DNA of 64,000 nt from Neolentinus lepideus HHB14362 ss-1 (lineage: Eukaryota > Basidiomycota > Agaricomycetes > Gloeophyllales > Gloeophyllaceae): positions 438,899 to 502,898 of the forward strand of contig KV425552.1 of assembly GCA_001632425.1 (NCBI GenBank), read 5' to 3'. Below, in pieces: positions 34,065 to 45,665 of the stretch (its first letter is position 1; each line of letters starts with the position of its first letter). The position numbers and the translations under genes were made by a program. Under the pieces are notes generated by a model. It searched no databases, was not told where the DNA came from, and saw only the letters and a list, made by a program, of their open reading frames with translations.

Positions 34065-36764
34065 TTGACATTCTATCACAAAGACTGGGCAAGCATGGCA
34101 TCAATGGCCCCTCGAATGGGGAGCAAAGCGAGTTCTGAGTCGTTGTCGGGCAGCAACAATCGAGACTCTAACATGGTACGGGCCTCTATTCTCAACACAG
34201 CCCTGGAGCTTGGAGTGGGAACAAATAGGACTGTTACGAACTGGATGTTCAACGGCATTGACGAGGAGGAAGAAGAGGAAGAGGTGAGTGTATACTACAC
34301 ATCGCTGGACAGGGCTAAACGCTGTCACCAGTCTACTATGTCCCCTGCTCTAACATCCGCCTCAACGGCTGCCTCAGATGACTCGGTATCTACTACTCAG
34401 ACTGGCCCCGGAGGGTTCATGGATTCGGGGTCTGCAGGACGCGTCCAGCAACCCATGACCAAGCCTCCTGTTAGGGTGGAGTTCGATCTTACCCGACCCC
34501 CTCCCACTCCAGATACAGGATCGCCTGTGCCCATTGCACCTCAAACCAGCTCGGGCTTCCTGAAGTCTAGGTTCGGTAAATCTAAATCGAAGCGAGATGA
34601 TGGGTATGAGACCGACGGCGCCACGACGGACAGCGGGCGTAAGAAAAAGGGCAAGCTGAAGAAAGACAAACCAATTAGTGAAGGCTACGGGACTGACGAA
34701 GATGATGGCAAGTCAAAGAAGAAGAGCAGGAAGAAGGAGAACGGCGAGGAAAGCGACGGTGGTTACCTGTCTGACTTTGCGCGGCGCCGGAGGAAGAAGA
34801 AGAGTAAGGGCAAGAAGGATGGCGATGGTGGATACGAGACGGAAGGCGACGGCACGCCAAAAAAGAAGGACAAGGAATCGAAAGGCTCTCCCTCCCCTGG
34901 CGAGGACACCGACGGCTACCTCTCCGAGGCTTCAACCAAGCGGAAGAAGTCATTCTTCAGAATAAACGGCAGGTCGGGCTCGGGTTCTAGAAATTCGCCA
35001 TCATCCATTGCACCTCCCGTACCAGCGCTACCTGGAGTTCCGCCTCTACCTATAGCAGGCAGATTCACGACAGATGGCGATTCCAGAAGCGAAACTTCTC
35101 TTTTCAAGTACACGCTCGATGAAAGCAATCTGCAGAAGGTTGTCTCTAACGACAGCTCATCGAGTACCCGGGAAACGACGACTCGGGAAGACACGAGCGT
35201 TGGTCACTCGAGCAGTGTTGACCACTCCATTGACCACTCCAGTGATCACGACAGTCGTTCATTAGAATTGCAGCCCCGTACAAGAGCCGGTAGCCCACTC
35301 AGAGAAGAAGTCAAGAGAACACGATTTAGATTCGGTTCATCTGGGTCTAAACCGTCGAAGAACGACGGCAGTGATGCAGGACACACTCTTCCTGTCATCT
35401 CACTGCCGAACTCGAGGACCATATCGCCAATGCCTTCTTCTGGAAGCGGGTCTCCTGCTCTGACTGACTCCCCGGCGGCTTCGCACCGACCCACCCCTTT
35501 AAACCTGTCTGTCCCGTCGGCTCTTAGTCCCGTTCAAGGAGGTCGCCCATCGCCAGTCAAGTCTCTGGGTTCAGAGTACATGTTCGTCGTGCCAGGCGGT
35601 ACATCTAGCGAGTCAAATACCCTTCCAGTCTCTCCGGCTCTGAGCGACTATTCTTTAGTCCCATCTGTACCGGGCGCAGAGTATACCAACTCGTCACCGC
35701 AGCCTAGCCCCCGTCCCCTCACACCCTCGCATTACGACTTGCCTCCTCCGACCCCTCCTCCCAATGCTCCCTTACCCAATATTCCCCCACAAAACACCGA
35801 AATCAGGGCTCCTAAAGCAGCACCGACCTCTCCTTCGTCTTTCCTGGACTTCGGAGCCCAGTCTCTCCCCATGTCGCGAAGCACATCGCCGCTCTATTCG
35901 CAGCCTATCCCTACCATTCAACGTGGCAAAGAGTCTCCGTTCCCCGCGAGACCACTGCTGCCGCCTCAGGAGTCCGCAGAGCTGATCCAACGCACCCGGT
36001 CGCCGGTTGGGCGCTCCGCGTTGGCGATGGGCTACCTCAACCGGCCTTCAGAGCGTGTGCAGCGTGGGGAGAACTTGAACGAGGACGGCTTGGATTACCT
36101 GGTCGCGCCTCCAGCTCCTTTGGTCCGGTCACCGTCTGCTATAGCAAGAATGCGACCCGAGGTTTCCGTGTCGTCCGACGTGATGTCGGGGATCAATGTT
36201 AACATCGAAGAGGCATCGGAGGCGGGTGACCTGGATGACCATCCTGAGTTGGATTCGGTGATATCGAGGTACCAGGACGACAGTCAGGATCAAGACAAAG
36301 AGCTTGAACCAAGCATCCCGGCAAGGGCTAGCAACCCAGTGCTGTCGCCTGGGTTGCGGTCGCCTAATAGCTATCGTAACTATCAGTCGCAGCCACAGTC
36401 CCGGATCATCAGGGGGTCTGGTCCTGGATCCGCGCTCGAGGAAGAGGAGGAGCCAAAGGAGTATGGCGAGATCGAGGATGAGGTCGTCGACGACGACGAC
36501 AAATCGTACTATCCGCAGGACGGCAAAACCGCAGGACGGACTACTATGTATATGCTGGAGAATGGCGAGGATGATCTACGGTACTCCATGTACACCGATG
36601 GGGATCGGACAAGCCGGGGTAGCTTCTTGAACGAAGACAAGAGCTTGGATGCCCGCGAACGGTTCCTTCGACGGGTTGCGGCTATGTATGAGGAGACGGG
36701 GAGGGAGAAACCTCCACCCGTGCCAAAGCTAGATCCTAAGCTGAGGGCCAAGTTCGGTGGCTGA
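34065..36764 (+). CDS. Large disordered Ser/Pro-rich protein with GY repeats
   Basis: A protein of about 880 residues that I do not recognise. Translation may start at 34065 or, with a better context, at the in-frame Met at 34095. A 48-base in-frame intron (34284-34331, GTGAGT..CCAG) likely interrupts it. After an acidic stretch comes a Lys-rich region (about 34560-34960) with five copies of a short motif of the form GY-x-[TS]-[DE]: DGYETDG, EGYGTDED, GGYLSDF, GGYETEG, DGYLSEA. The centre is low complexity, with proline clusters (PPPTPPPNAPLPNIPP) that could bind SH3/WW domains. The C-terminal ~150 residues are acidic and more ordered (SLDARERFLRRVAAMYEE). No membrane segment. Confidence 0.75.
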   Translation: MTFYHKDWASMASMAPRMGSKASSESLSGSNNRDSNMVRASILNTALELGVGTNRTVTNWMFNGIDEEEEEEEVSVYYTSLDRAKRCHQSTMSPALTSASTAASDDSVSTTQTGPGGFMDSGSAGRVQQPMTKPPVRVEFDLTRPPPTPDTGSPVPIAPQTSSGFLKSRFGKSKSKRDDGYETDGATTDSGRKKKGKLKKDKPISEGYGTDEDDGKSKKKSRKKENGEESDGGYLSDFARRRRKKKSKGKKDGDGGYETEGDGTPKKKDKESKGSPSPGEDTDGYLSEASTKRKKSFFRINGRSGSGSRNSPSSIAPPVPALPGVPPLPIAGRFTTDGDSRSETSLFKYTLDESNLQKVVSNDSSSSTRETTTREDTSVGHSSSVDHSIDHSSDHDSRSLELQPRTRAGSPLREEVKRTRFRFGSSGSKPSKNDGSDAGHTLPVISLPNSRTISPMPSSGSGSPALTDSPAASHRPTPLNLSVPSALSPVQGGRPSPVKSLGSEYMFVVPGGTSSESNTLPVSPALSDYSLVPSVPGAEYTNSSPQPSPRPLTPSHYDLPPPTPPPNAPLPNIPPQNTEIRAPKAAPTSPSSFLDFGAQSLPMSRSTSPLYSQPIPTIQRGKESPFPARPLLPPQESAELIQRTRSPVGRSALAMGYLNRPSERVQRGENLNEDGLDYLVAPPAPLVRSPSAIARMRPEVSVSSDVMSGINVNIEEASEAGDLDDHPELDSVISRYQDDSQDQDKELEPSIPARASNPVLSPGLRSPNSYRNYQSQPQSRIIRGSGPGSALEEEEEPKEYGEIEDEVVDDDDKSYYPQDGKTAGRTTMYMLENGEDDLRYSMYTDGDRTSRGSFLNEDKSLDARERFLRRVAAMYEETGREKPPPVPKLDPKLRAKFGG

Positions 36765-37303
36765 TGAGTCTCGTTTGTCTTTCTCTGTCTTCGCTGGTTC
36801 GCTTTTTCTTGTTGTATTTTCTATGCCACCTACCGCCTCACTCCGTTGTCTCATCTTGCATTTTGGTCCTACCTGGAACTTTATTGAGCATGCACGCACT
36901 ACTCCCTCATTGCTGACCTCTTGCTATGGCCGTACATAGATGTCTGTACCGATCTATTCTCCATTTTCTCTAACCCCCTGCATTCATTCACATACCCCGC
37001 TGCGCGAAGTATCAATTTTAACCGATGTTTGTCATCTAGTTGCATGCAGATCTATCATACTGTAATATAGAGGGTATTGGGTTGACGCCGTGGTATGGAG
37101 GAAGCTAAGGCTGACCGTAAATTGATTGCATGGAAGGGTATGATGCGAGTGGATAGTAAAAGCGAAGCGATGAGATAGCAGTGGCAATGTATTATACGGA
37201 CAATAAACAAGGTGGCGGAAAAGGTATAAACATCAAGCATTTCCGAGCAAGGTATCGTACATAAATCGAAGGCAAGTTGACAGTTGCTGGGTGCCATATT
37301 GAA
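36765..37303. other. Convergent 3' intergenic region
   Basis: Pyrimidine-rich 3' flank of the disordered protein gene, then the 3' flank of the Cys-rich gene. Nothing else recognised. Confidence 0.4.
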
Positions 37304-38056
37304 TTAAGCTCGTCCGTAGCAGTCACAACATGTCGTTGTGTTACTGTAGAGGCACAAGTCAGTATCATCTGGTGAAATTTGGAGCATTCCATACCTAAGG
37401 GCATCCTCTAGACAACAATAGCGGCAGACCGTTCTCCCGCAACCAGACATGGACCACTTATCATACTTCTCTCCCTCCTCATCATGCTCCTGCTCTTCAT
37501 CCTCACTGTCCCGGTACTTCCTCCGCTTCCCCGTGGATGTAGCGTTGGGGCTTCCATTGACGTTCATATTCATGCTGCTCAACGACAGGCCTATTCTTCT
37601 GGGAGATCGGTCGGGCGTGGCCGGTGGCGAAGGTGAGAATGTAAGAGCAGGGGTCGGAGGCAGAGATGCGGCCGGGCACGCGTTGCATATCCGGGAACAT
37701 ATGGTACACGTCGTGGCGTTGCACCTTATGAACGTGTTCCGGTCAGTCTGTCATCGCGTCACACAGACATTAGAGAATTTTCGGACCTCGCACAGATAAT
37801 TACAGGACATCCGCGAACGTTCAGGGATCTGTGGCACGCCTCGCAAGCGAGTGGCTTAGTCGGTTTAGAGAGTGTATACCCCGCGTCCTTCTCCAGAGTC
37901 ATTGGCTCTTCATTATATACAGAAGATGGTGCTGTCAGCTTTCTCCTCTTGTTGGGAAGCCTCTTGACTGGACCTGAATGAAAATGTCAGAGCAAAGCTA
38001 CTGAGAAGGGTAGTGACCACTAAACGGTTGTTCGTAAAAACGGATGCGGTCGTCAT
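37304..38056 (-). CDS. Cys-rich (zinc-binding) protein
   Basis: Minus-strand exons I derive: 38056-38026, 37973-37787, 37724-37395, 37343-37304. After a basic start (RPVKRLPNKRRKLT) two Cys clusters appear. The first is ACEACHRS...GCPVIICARCNATTCTICSRICNAC, with CxxC pairs spaced like a zinc ribbon or RING-like fold. The second is SGCGRTVCRYCCLEDALSNTTTCCDCYGRA at the very C-terminus, restored by removing a 51-base intron. Between them lies a Ser/Pro stretch and an acidic run (DSEDEEQEHDEEGE). Metal binding is strongly implied, but family and partner are unknown; a nuclear role is possible from KRRK and KRRKYR. The first donor (GTTTAG) is tentative. Confidence 0.72.
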
Positions 38057-38544
38057 TATGGAGAATCAGAATCGAGTAGAGATATGAGGGATAGCACTAG
38101 CTAATCCTTCCACAGAAGCACCGTCGGGTAGTTGGTCTGCAGTCTGTTGGCAGGCGTAAGTTCCTGCTCAAGCCACATAATACGATCGAGTGTGGCCGGC
38201 ATTGCGGCAATGCCCGTCGGACGCTTCCGTTGTTGTACATCAATCAGGCGTGCGCTCAGCTTCGAAATGTAATGTAAGAACAGATTACGTATATGATAAC
38301 AAACACAACGGAGAAGTTTGGAAAAGAACGGACATTCCAACAGCAGCATGATCACTTCCACAGGAGAAATCGAACCGCACGCAAGCACCACATGCAGCTA
38401 CTTCCGTAAGCACTGCCGCACAATTGCAAAGAATGACCACTGTCTTGTCTCCCAACCTTCAGATAAATATCGCTTGCAGCTTGCACCAAGTGTTGAATTG
38501 CAAAATATCAATACAGAACATACATGTGCTTTCATTTCCGACGC
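38057..38544. other. Intergenic, no gene seen
   Basis: 5' flank of the Cys-rich gene and 3' flank of the UBX gene. A 96-codon minus-strand frame at 38101-38391 has no recognisable features. Confidence 0.4.
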
Positions 38545-40056
38545 TCAGACCCATCGTTGAACAACAACACTGTTAACCAAGCCCGCCTGCTCAATAGTCT
38601 GCGAGTCGTCCTCTAATACCCGGTTTGGGAACGTCGTGCCAATAGTGTAAGGGCGGGCGTTATTTTCGGGTCGAGATCTAAGGGGAAAAAGTCATAAGTA
38701 GAAGACATAATGCCAGTTGGCAGTGCTTACGCGTTAATAAAGTTCCGAATATCCTTAATCGTGTGAGTAAAGTTCATTCGAGCAACAAGTCTACCAGAAT
38801 CCATCAGGACATATCCACCTTGTATAAACTTCACCATCCACATACCTAGTCCCATCTGCCAACCGAATCTGCACACTCGTCGTGGGCTTCGTCTGGTCAA
38901 CTTCAAACCGCGTCTGAATGCTCTGCGGCTCTCGATCCGGTCCTGCCCCAGAGCTGCCGCGGGCACTTGTGCTGCCACTAGCAGCAGGGAAGCCTCCCGG
39001 CATATTCGAGGCAGACGCCCCCGCTCCCGTGGCCACGAGTGGGGGCACCGGCGAGCCCAGACGGTGACCGGAGCCAGAGAACGGTACATCGGGACGCTTG
39101 GGTGGGGGTACATAGTCTTCGTTTATGCGCCGCGCGACGCGGAGCTCGACAGGTTGACCGGGGAGGACGTTCAGGACGTGCGGTGGCGCGAGACTGCAGG
39201 TCCAGGTCAGATGAGTCAAACACGAGTGGGGGATTGAACGCACCCAGCTTCGACCTGCGCCAATAAGCGCGCTTCCTCTGGGTTATCGTATCTCCTCAGT
39301 TCACCATCTTCCACGCTAAACCCATCACGCCAAAGCGTGAGGTGGCGTATGGCAGTCTCACCAGTCTCACCGGCTGTCCAGTGGTACTGTCAAGGCACAA
39401 TTGAGATACAACTGGATAGCTGCTTACCATCTGGAGCAGGTGCATCTGGATCAGGGATGTAGGTACTTTCGACTTCATCGCTGCCGAGAGTGTGACCTCC
39501 GCCGGTGAAATGCGAGGGTCGAGAAGGTCCCGCGGTACCCATGCCTATGCTGGGAGTCTGTCCGCCTCTATGGATTGCACATTCATATAGAGCTCTTTAG
39601 CCTGGAACGCGGTTCACTCACTCGAACGCCCTTCGCAAGATGTTCCGCACAGCATCTCCGCCTGGAATCCCTCCTCCTGCTCTGTCAGGATTTTGCACTG
39701 AAATACCACTGTCAACCCATCAGCCGTTGCGTCCTGGTAAATATTATTAAGACACACCTCCGTTCGCCACCGGCATACCAGTCAACCGGTCCTTGGTCCT
39801 CGTCCTCGTCCTCGTCGCCGCCCATCGGACCAGGTCCAATAGGTCCGCCCATCCCGCCGCCCATCGTTGGCGGAGGCGCGCCTCCACTGCTGCCAACATC
39901 ACGCAGCGTCGCGATACGTGCGCCGCCAGTATTACGGCTTGATGGTCTATTCGTGATGGTAAATCGGACAAGATCAGGAAGGATGAGTTGTGCTTTACCT
40001 TGAATCAGGTTGACCGGGATCATTCCAGTCACCAACGCGCCCTATTCTAGGTGCCA
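38545..40056 (-). CDS. SHP1: SEP/UBX-domain Cdc48 cofactor (p47/Shp1-like)
   Basis: Adaptor that links the AAA ATPase Cdc48/p97 to substrates in membrane fusion, ubiquitin turnover and PP1 biogenesis. Minus-strand exons: 40056-39999, 39946-39756, 39697-39622, 39567-39428, 39373-39244, 39193-38846, 38790-38731, 38677-38545. A Gly/Pro-rich region with [15 protein letters not shown] leads into the SEP domain ([44 protein letters not shown]). A linker follows, then the UBX domain ([43 protein letters not shown]). It ends VVVQRWV. The N-terminal UBA domain usual in p47/Shp1 is not visible. An upstream in-frame Met (40201) exists but adds only low-complexity sequence. Confidence 0.9.
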
Positions 40057-40447
40057 TATCGTCTGCTTTCTTGCTTCCTGTTGCCGACGACGATGACGAG
40101 GGGTAAGAAGAAGTTAATGGAGAGAAACAAGAATGGGTGGTGTATGAGGACAGAGCTGACGCGGTCCGATGCGACCTCGAACAGTTATTGATCGCTCTCA
40201 TTTATCATTTACGGTTTATATTGGACCGTTATTGCCAGATACAACTGTGCGCTACATTTTTCCAGCAATAATATAAACATATATCTGAAATTGTCTTGAC
40301 ATTGTTAATGTAGCTAATGAAGTTGGAGTCACCATGTTTTCACTGCCGATTCCTTTTGGGCAAGGGAGTGTCCAGGGACTCATACCCATTAGGAGCGCGT
40401 AGCCGAGACGCGTCCCTGGACGCGTCTCATTTATTTATCTCGCCACT
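40057..40447. promoter_or_regulatory. Divergent promoter, UBX gene / NSE3
   Basis: A 391-base region between divergent start codons. It includes ACGCGTC elements repeated near 40408-40428 (GACGCGTCCCTGGACGCGTC). Two ACGCGT boxes so close to NSE3 fit an MCB-like cell-cycle element; that role is inferred. Confidence 0.45.
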
Positions 40448-41779
40448 ATGGCCCGCTCGCGCTCTCAGCGTGCTGCACAGGCCTCCCAACCAAGCCAATC
40501 CCAACGACCGCGACGTGCCAGGGACGATGACGATGGCGACGACGACGACAGCAACGAAGAGGAAGGTGGAGAGGAGAACGATGAGATGGACATAGATGAG
40601 GATCTGCGGCAGGACAAAGGAGAAAGCGTGCGCCTGTCTCCTCTACTTTGACAATACGAGGTTGACGGGATGCATAGGAGGTGTCCCGGAAAGCGAATGA
40701 TCTCGTTAGACTGGCACTCTCTACGGAACACCGGAGAATCGCGCTGAGGCGAGATGAGATTAATAAGAAAGGTGCAGCTGGTACCAAGCTGCGTTAAATG
40801 CAGGCTGACTATGAGCGCAGTTATGGGCTCTAACACGCGTTCATTCAATTCGGTGATGGAGCAGGCTCAGATGATCCTCCGGAAGACATTTGGCATGGAG
40901 CTTGTTGAGCTTCGCTCTCGAGCCGGTCTCGGTCAAGAGGAGAACGATGATGCAGATGGTGAAGAGCGCACGGGTCTCAAGAAGAAAGGTAGATTGCTTC
41001 TGTTGCTATGCTCTATCAAAGTACTGACACAGATGGTCAGCTGCCGCCGCCGGATCCAAGACCTACATTCTACGCTCTGTCCTCAGTAGTACCATAATTG
41101 AGCACGCAGCGCTGACCGATGCAGACATCCTCGAGGAGGAAGCTGTCGACATGCCCGACAATGATGATGAAGACGAAGTCTATCGTACATACGGAAGTAT
41201 CATCTCTTGGAGCCATTCGGACCAGTTACAAGCAATGGGCGTCCTCTATGTGATACTCGCACTTATTCTCGTGAATGGCAAGGCGCTTGATGACCGTACG
41301 TCCCGCCATGCAACCCCCTGGCACTAGCTGACGTTCACATATCTCAAGTGGCGCTCCGAGCATATCTGAAAAAGCTCCGCCTTACTAGCATCAACTTTAC
41401 ACCCATATCTACCCACAAATCCATATCAGTAGATACGTACCTTTCGCAGCTTATTCGCCAAGGGTACCTCGACCGGCACCGTGTCGGTGAGAACGTACAG
41501 AAGAAGCGCGGCCGCCCAACACAGACCCAGGGGGAGGACAACGTGGCTGTCGAGTGGCGGTGGGGAACGAGGGCGCAGAGCGAGGTGGGTGAGCTGGGCG
41601 TGGCAAGGTTTATGGCGGAGTTCATGGTAGAGCGGATGATAGAGAACGAGGATGACGAGGATGAAGAAGGCGACGAGAGGGCCTCCAGGAAGAAGGAAGA
41701 GGAGAACAGGAAGAAGGTGGAGGCAATGCTGAAGGGGATTCAGAGGGCAGCGAATGGGACGCTGAGCGATGTGAAATGA
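40448..41779 (+). CDS. NSE3: Smc5/6 complex subunit Nse3 (MAGE domain)
   Basis: MAGE-family subunit that, with Nse1 and Nse4, regulates the Smc5/6 ATPase in DNA repair. Exons: 40448-40627, 40681-40771, 40821-40988, 41041-41295, 41349-41779. An acidic N-terminal tail (DDDDGDDDDSNEEEGGEEND) precedes the MAGE winged-helix pair: LVRLALSTEHRRIALRRDEINKKV, then MEQAQMILRKTFGMELVEL, SKTYILRSVLSS, and in the second half GVLYVILALILVNGKALDD, LRAYLKKLRL, YLSQLIRQGYLDR and VEWRWGTRAQSEVG. These are the diagnostic MAGE signatures. The C-terminus is charged and helical. Introns were set by frame and all are near 50 bases. Two ACGCGT boxes lie just upstream. Confidence 0.92.
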
Positions 41780-42897
41780 AGCAGAATATCGGTAGCGGCA
41801 GCCACCGTCAACGTGATTGCGCTATTACGGCATTGGGCTATACTAATGTACTAATGTACTCAATACTTACTATCTTATGTATTGTCTCCTCCGCAGTTTT
41901 GATGTGCCACAATTGTGGCGCCAGGGCAGCGCGTCCAAAGAATGTGTGACAGTACTTGGCAACTCTATGTCTCCTCTCACCACCGTGCTGGTAGATTGTT
42001 GTGACTCCCTCTAGAAACCACTGGCATTATTTATCGAAGATTGCAGTCATGCGCCGTGGATTGTCACGTTACCCAAGGAATACCCAGCACGATGTTCTCG
42101 AAGATCCTTGCTGGGTTATCCCGTGTGTAACCGAAGATATTTATGTCAGTAGTGACGACCTTGCTGCATCATTATCAGGCGTCTGCCCTGCAGGGTATTC
42201 GTGTCCGCACAATGCCCAGGATCGTCGTCACTAGTACTAGATCCATGAGCAATCCCGGTGCTTATCATCTATTTACGCTTCACATCAAACCAATCGGACA
42301 ACCAAACCATCGGACGCCCTACAGCGCCGTACAACCGCGGGTGTAATTGGCTGCAAGACTCCGTAATGCGAGTACTGGGACAGGATCAACCCAGGAATCA
42401 GTTTGCTTATCATGCGGAACACAAGCTGTCATGTCAGCTCGGGCCTGGATGTGGTACCATGAGTTTTGCTTGGTGGATCCTTTCCTATTCTCTCGTTACG
42501 GCCCCGCGGACCAGCACTCATTTCTACGCTAGTTTCCAAATCGATGAAATTTTTTTCAAAACGTGAGCCCCTGGAGCGTGGCATCAGGCATCGCAAAGTT
42601 GCACTCTTTGGGTGATTTATTCCCTTCGTTCAACACACTGGTGCCAGAACGAAGGCTGAAACTCATGAAGACCCATTGTCGCCCAGCATCGATTCTTCAG
42701 GGGTACTCTTTTACAGTTCAGGCCAGGTTACGGGGATGTGCACCTATGTTTCAATCTTCACTAAGGTACGGGTCCGAGGTTGAATGCGGTGATCGCTCTG
42801 AGAAGCCCGGCATCGGAGGGCTCAGGTCAAGTGGTATATGAACCCAAAGAATCCTCGAGTGCCTTTGCGAACTTTGCAAAACTGATAACTCAGCACC
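41780..42897. other. Intergenic, no gene seen
   Basis: Contains several short open frames on the plus strand (42001-42841) without protein-family features or consistent splice links. Promoter of the P450 gene must lie at its right end. Confidence 0.45.
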
Positions 42898-45232
42898 ATG
42901 ATTCTCGAGACCATCCAATGGACTCTGATTCCAGCCGTTGCGTTGCTGCTACTGCTTCGTCTCCGACATGTTTTTACTAGGGGCCCATTGTATAACATCC
43001 CTGGTCCACCAGCGTCATCGGTCATAACAGGTGCGAACATTCGAAAATGCACTGGTGATGTTGACTTATCGCTTGGCAACACAGGTCACCTCAAGGAAGT
43101 CTTCAATTGCAATCCATGGAATTTCCACCGCAATATCTTAGAGAAGTACGGTTCTGTTGCCAAAGTCGCTGGTTTTCTCGGTGTAACTATACGCGTTTTC
43201 TCTCTATCACCCTTCCCTAATGGCAACGATTCCCGTCTTTAGGAAGAAAGGCTCTACGTCGTGGATCCTTTAGCTTTGTACCACATAGTAATCAAAGACC
43301 AACCCTTGTATGACGAGCCTCGGTACTCCTACGTGTGAGTATGTCTTGTCTTCCCAGTGATGTCATGGCTCATCACGAGAGCAAGGCTAAACTACCTACT
43401 GTTCGGTGATGGACTGAGTGCCGCACAAGGTATCTGAACCGGCTATCTCGAGGAACAGCTGACTTCATGATTTTCCAAAGGTGAGGAACACAAGAAGCAG
43501 AGAAAGATGCTCAATCCTATATTCAGCGCCAAGCATCTGCGCGACATGATTCCTATATTCAGGGATGTTGCATACGAGGTGCGTATCGCAGCACTTCCTG
43601 AAAACAAGCGTCTGAACCTCGTTGAAGCTGCGAGCTGTTGTGGCTGGGAAGATTAAGAATGGCGCCGAAGAAATAGACATGATGGACTGGATGACGCGTA
43701 CGGCTCTGGAGCTAATCGGGAGAGCTGGTCTTGGTTACAGCTTCAAGATTATGGAGGAAGGTAGCATCGACGAATATGGCTCGGCCGTCAGATCTTTATT
43801 GTCAGGCCTTTTAACCCTGCTATACGTCGTGCGTCACTGACCGATTGATCAACAGTCCGACCCTATTGGACTTCGCTCTGCTCATAGGTACTCTTCCATA
43901 CATCACCAAGATAGGCTCGCCGAGCTTCCGCAGGTTTATGCTCGAGAAAATACCTAGTAAGCGGATTCAGAGCATCAAGGAGAAGATCGACATTATGGAA
44001 CAAACATCTGAGAAAATATACCGCACCAAACTTGCTGCTCTGCAGCAAGGTGGAGAAGCCTTGGATAAGCAGATTGGCGGCTCCAAGGATATCATCAGCT
44101 TGTTGTGTACGAAGAGATCCTTTCCCTATGGCTCCCGTCGGGTTTGCTAAGGATGTCACCTATATAGTGAAAGAAAATCTGACAGCATCTGAAGAAGAAC
44201 GTTTGCCGGCGTCCCAAGTGGTAGGACAAATGACGTCTGTTCGTTCCTTAGACCCAGCCGTCGGTACTGACTCTCTGTTTTCAGAACGCTGATTTTCGGA
44301 GCGATGGATACGACCTCTTCTGTTCTCGCGCGGATCCTGTACTTGCTTGCCTCGAATTCTGACGTCCAGGAGAAGCTCAGACGCGAAATTCGTACTGCTC
44401 ACGCCAGCAGTGAGTTTACCTATGACGCGCTCGACAAGTTGCCGTACATGGAGGCTATTATCCGAGAAACCCTAAGACTGTCAGTACGGTTGATACGTGC
44501 CAGAACCGCTGTATTTTTAACCCAATTCCTAGCCATCCACCAATTACTGTACTGCATCGAAGGTACGCGCATTACTTGAACTGTTGGGCGCTTTACCTAA
44601 TTGTGTATGTGCAGAACCACGCAGGACACTGTTTTGCCCTTGGGTACGCCAGTCCGAGGTCGGGACGGCAGCATGATCACCGAGATAGCGCTTCCCCGGG
44701 ACAGTAATATCATCATCAGCGTATTGTCCCTGAACCGAAACAAATCACTGTGGGGCGAAGACGCGTATGAATGGAAGCCGGATCGGTGGCTGAAGCCTCT
44801 TCGGTTCGCAGTCCCCGAGTCCAAGATCCCTGGTGTATACTCGAATATGTATGTAGCAACTGCTGAAGGGGAAATACTCGGGTTGCTGACGTCCACTTTA
44901 CAGGATGACGTTCTGGGGAGGACCTCGCGGGTGCATGTGAGTCTTCTGAATCGCTTTTTTACTTGGCCGCACGTTAACGACATATCTTTCCAGCGGATTC
45001 AAATTTTCCTTGCTGGAAATGAGTACGTTTTTAGTATGCTGCGCTGTCCATGCATTCACCGTGTAACCCAACAGAGGTTGTCTTGGGTGTCTTGATCGAG
45101 TCTTTCCGATTTGAACTGTCAGATAAGCATATCACTTGGGACATGAGCATCATTACGGTCCCTCGGGCAACGGATTCAGATGGCAAGGTGCCTTCTCTAC
45201 CTATGAAGGTGTCGCTGGTAGACCAGAGCTGA
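42898..45232 (+). CDS. Cytochrome P450 monooxygenase
   Basis: Membrane-anchored P450 with 14 exons: 42898-43030, 43085-43182, 43243-43334, 43386-43429, 43481-43578, 43628-43800, 43856-44107, 44168-44234, 44285-44479, 44533-44562, 44615-44848, 44904-44936, 44994-45022, 45075-45232. An N-terminal TM helix (WTLIPAVALLLLLRL) and the hinge LYNIPGPP are followed by the C-helix KKQRKMLNPIFS, the I-helix FGAMDTTSS, the K-helix ExxR in EAIIRETLRL, and WKPDRWL. The heme loop is restored only after splicing three small exons: TFWGGPRGCIGFKFSLLEMK, with the cysteine ligand split by an intron. All parts are intact. Substrate unknown; basidiomycete P450s of this kind act on lipids, terpenes or xenobiotics. 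Confidence 0.93.
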
Positions 45233-45665
45233 ATGCCGTCCGCGGATCATGAACTTGGATGTCAGTAAACATTCAGATATGTCAGAGTATTTATATTATA
45301 AATTGTAAGGAGTGACAGTTTTGCCGTTCTTTCATCTGGGTTCTCAGATAAGGTAGCCACTGGTAATATTACTACCAAGGGATGCGTACATTTTAGTAGT
45401 ACACCACTGTACAGATACACAAGTCCGACGTCTAAGGTGCAAACCTCCTCGCGCCTTTTCTTCTCGTGTTGCCTATCACAAGACGATCTGAAAACACAAG
45501 CCATTAACGCAAAAGGGTATATGTTGAGAAGGAGGACAGCTTGTGTAGATATTAATACACAGCTCTAACATTAACGCAAGATCGCAAGCAAGCCGATTGG
45601 ATGCTCCAAGGAGATACCAACCATAGCGTCTCCATAGTGCTTTGCATGTGCGTCCATGAAGAAAT
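45233..45665. other. Convergent 3' intergenic region
   Basis: Lies between the P450 stop and the J-protein stop. No further feature recognised. Confidence 0.4.

Noticed and set aside
44840..45080. Apparent loss of the heme-binding cysteine loop in the P450
   Set aside because: The open frames alone end in FLAGNEYVF with no cysteine motif. Removing two introns (44937-44993 and 45023-45074) gives GGPRGCIGFKF in frame, so the gene is intact.
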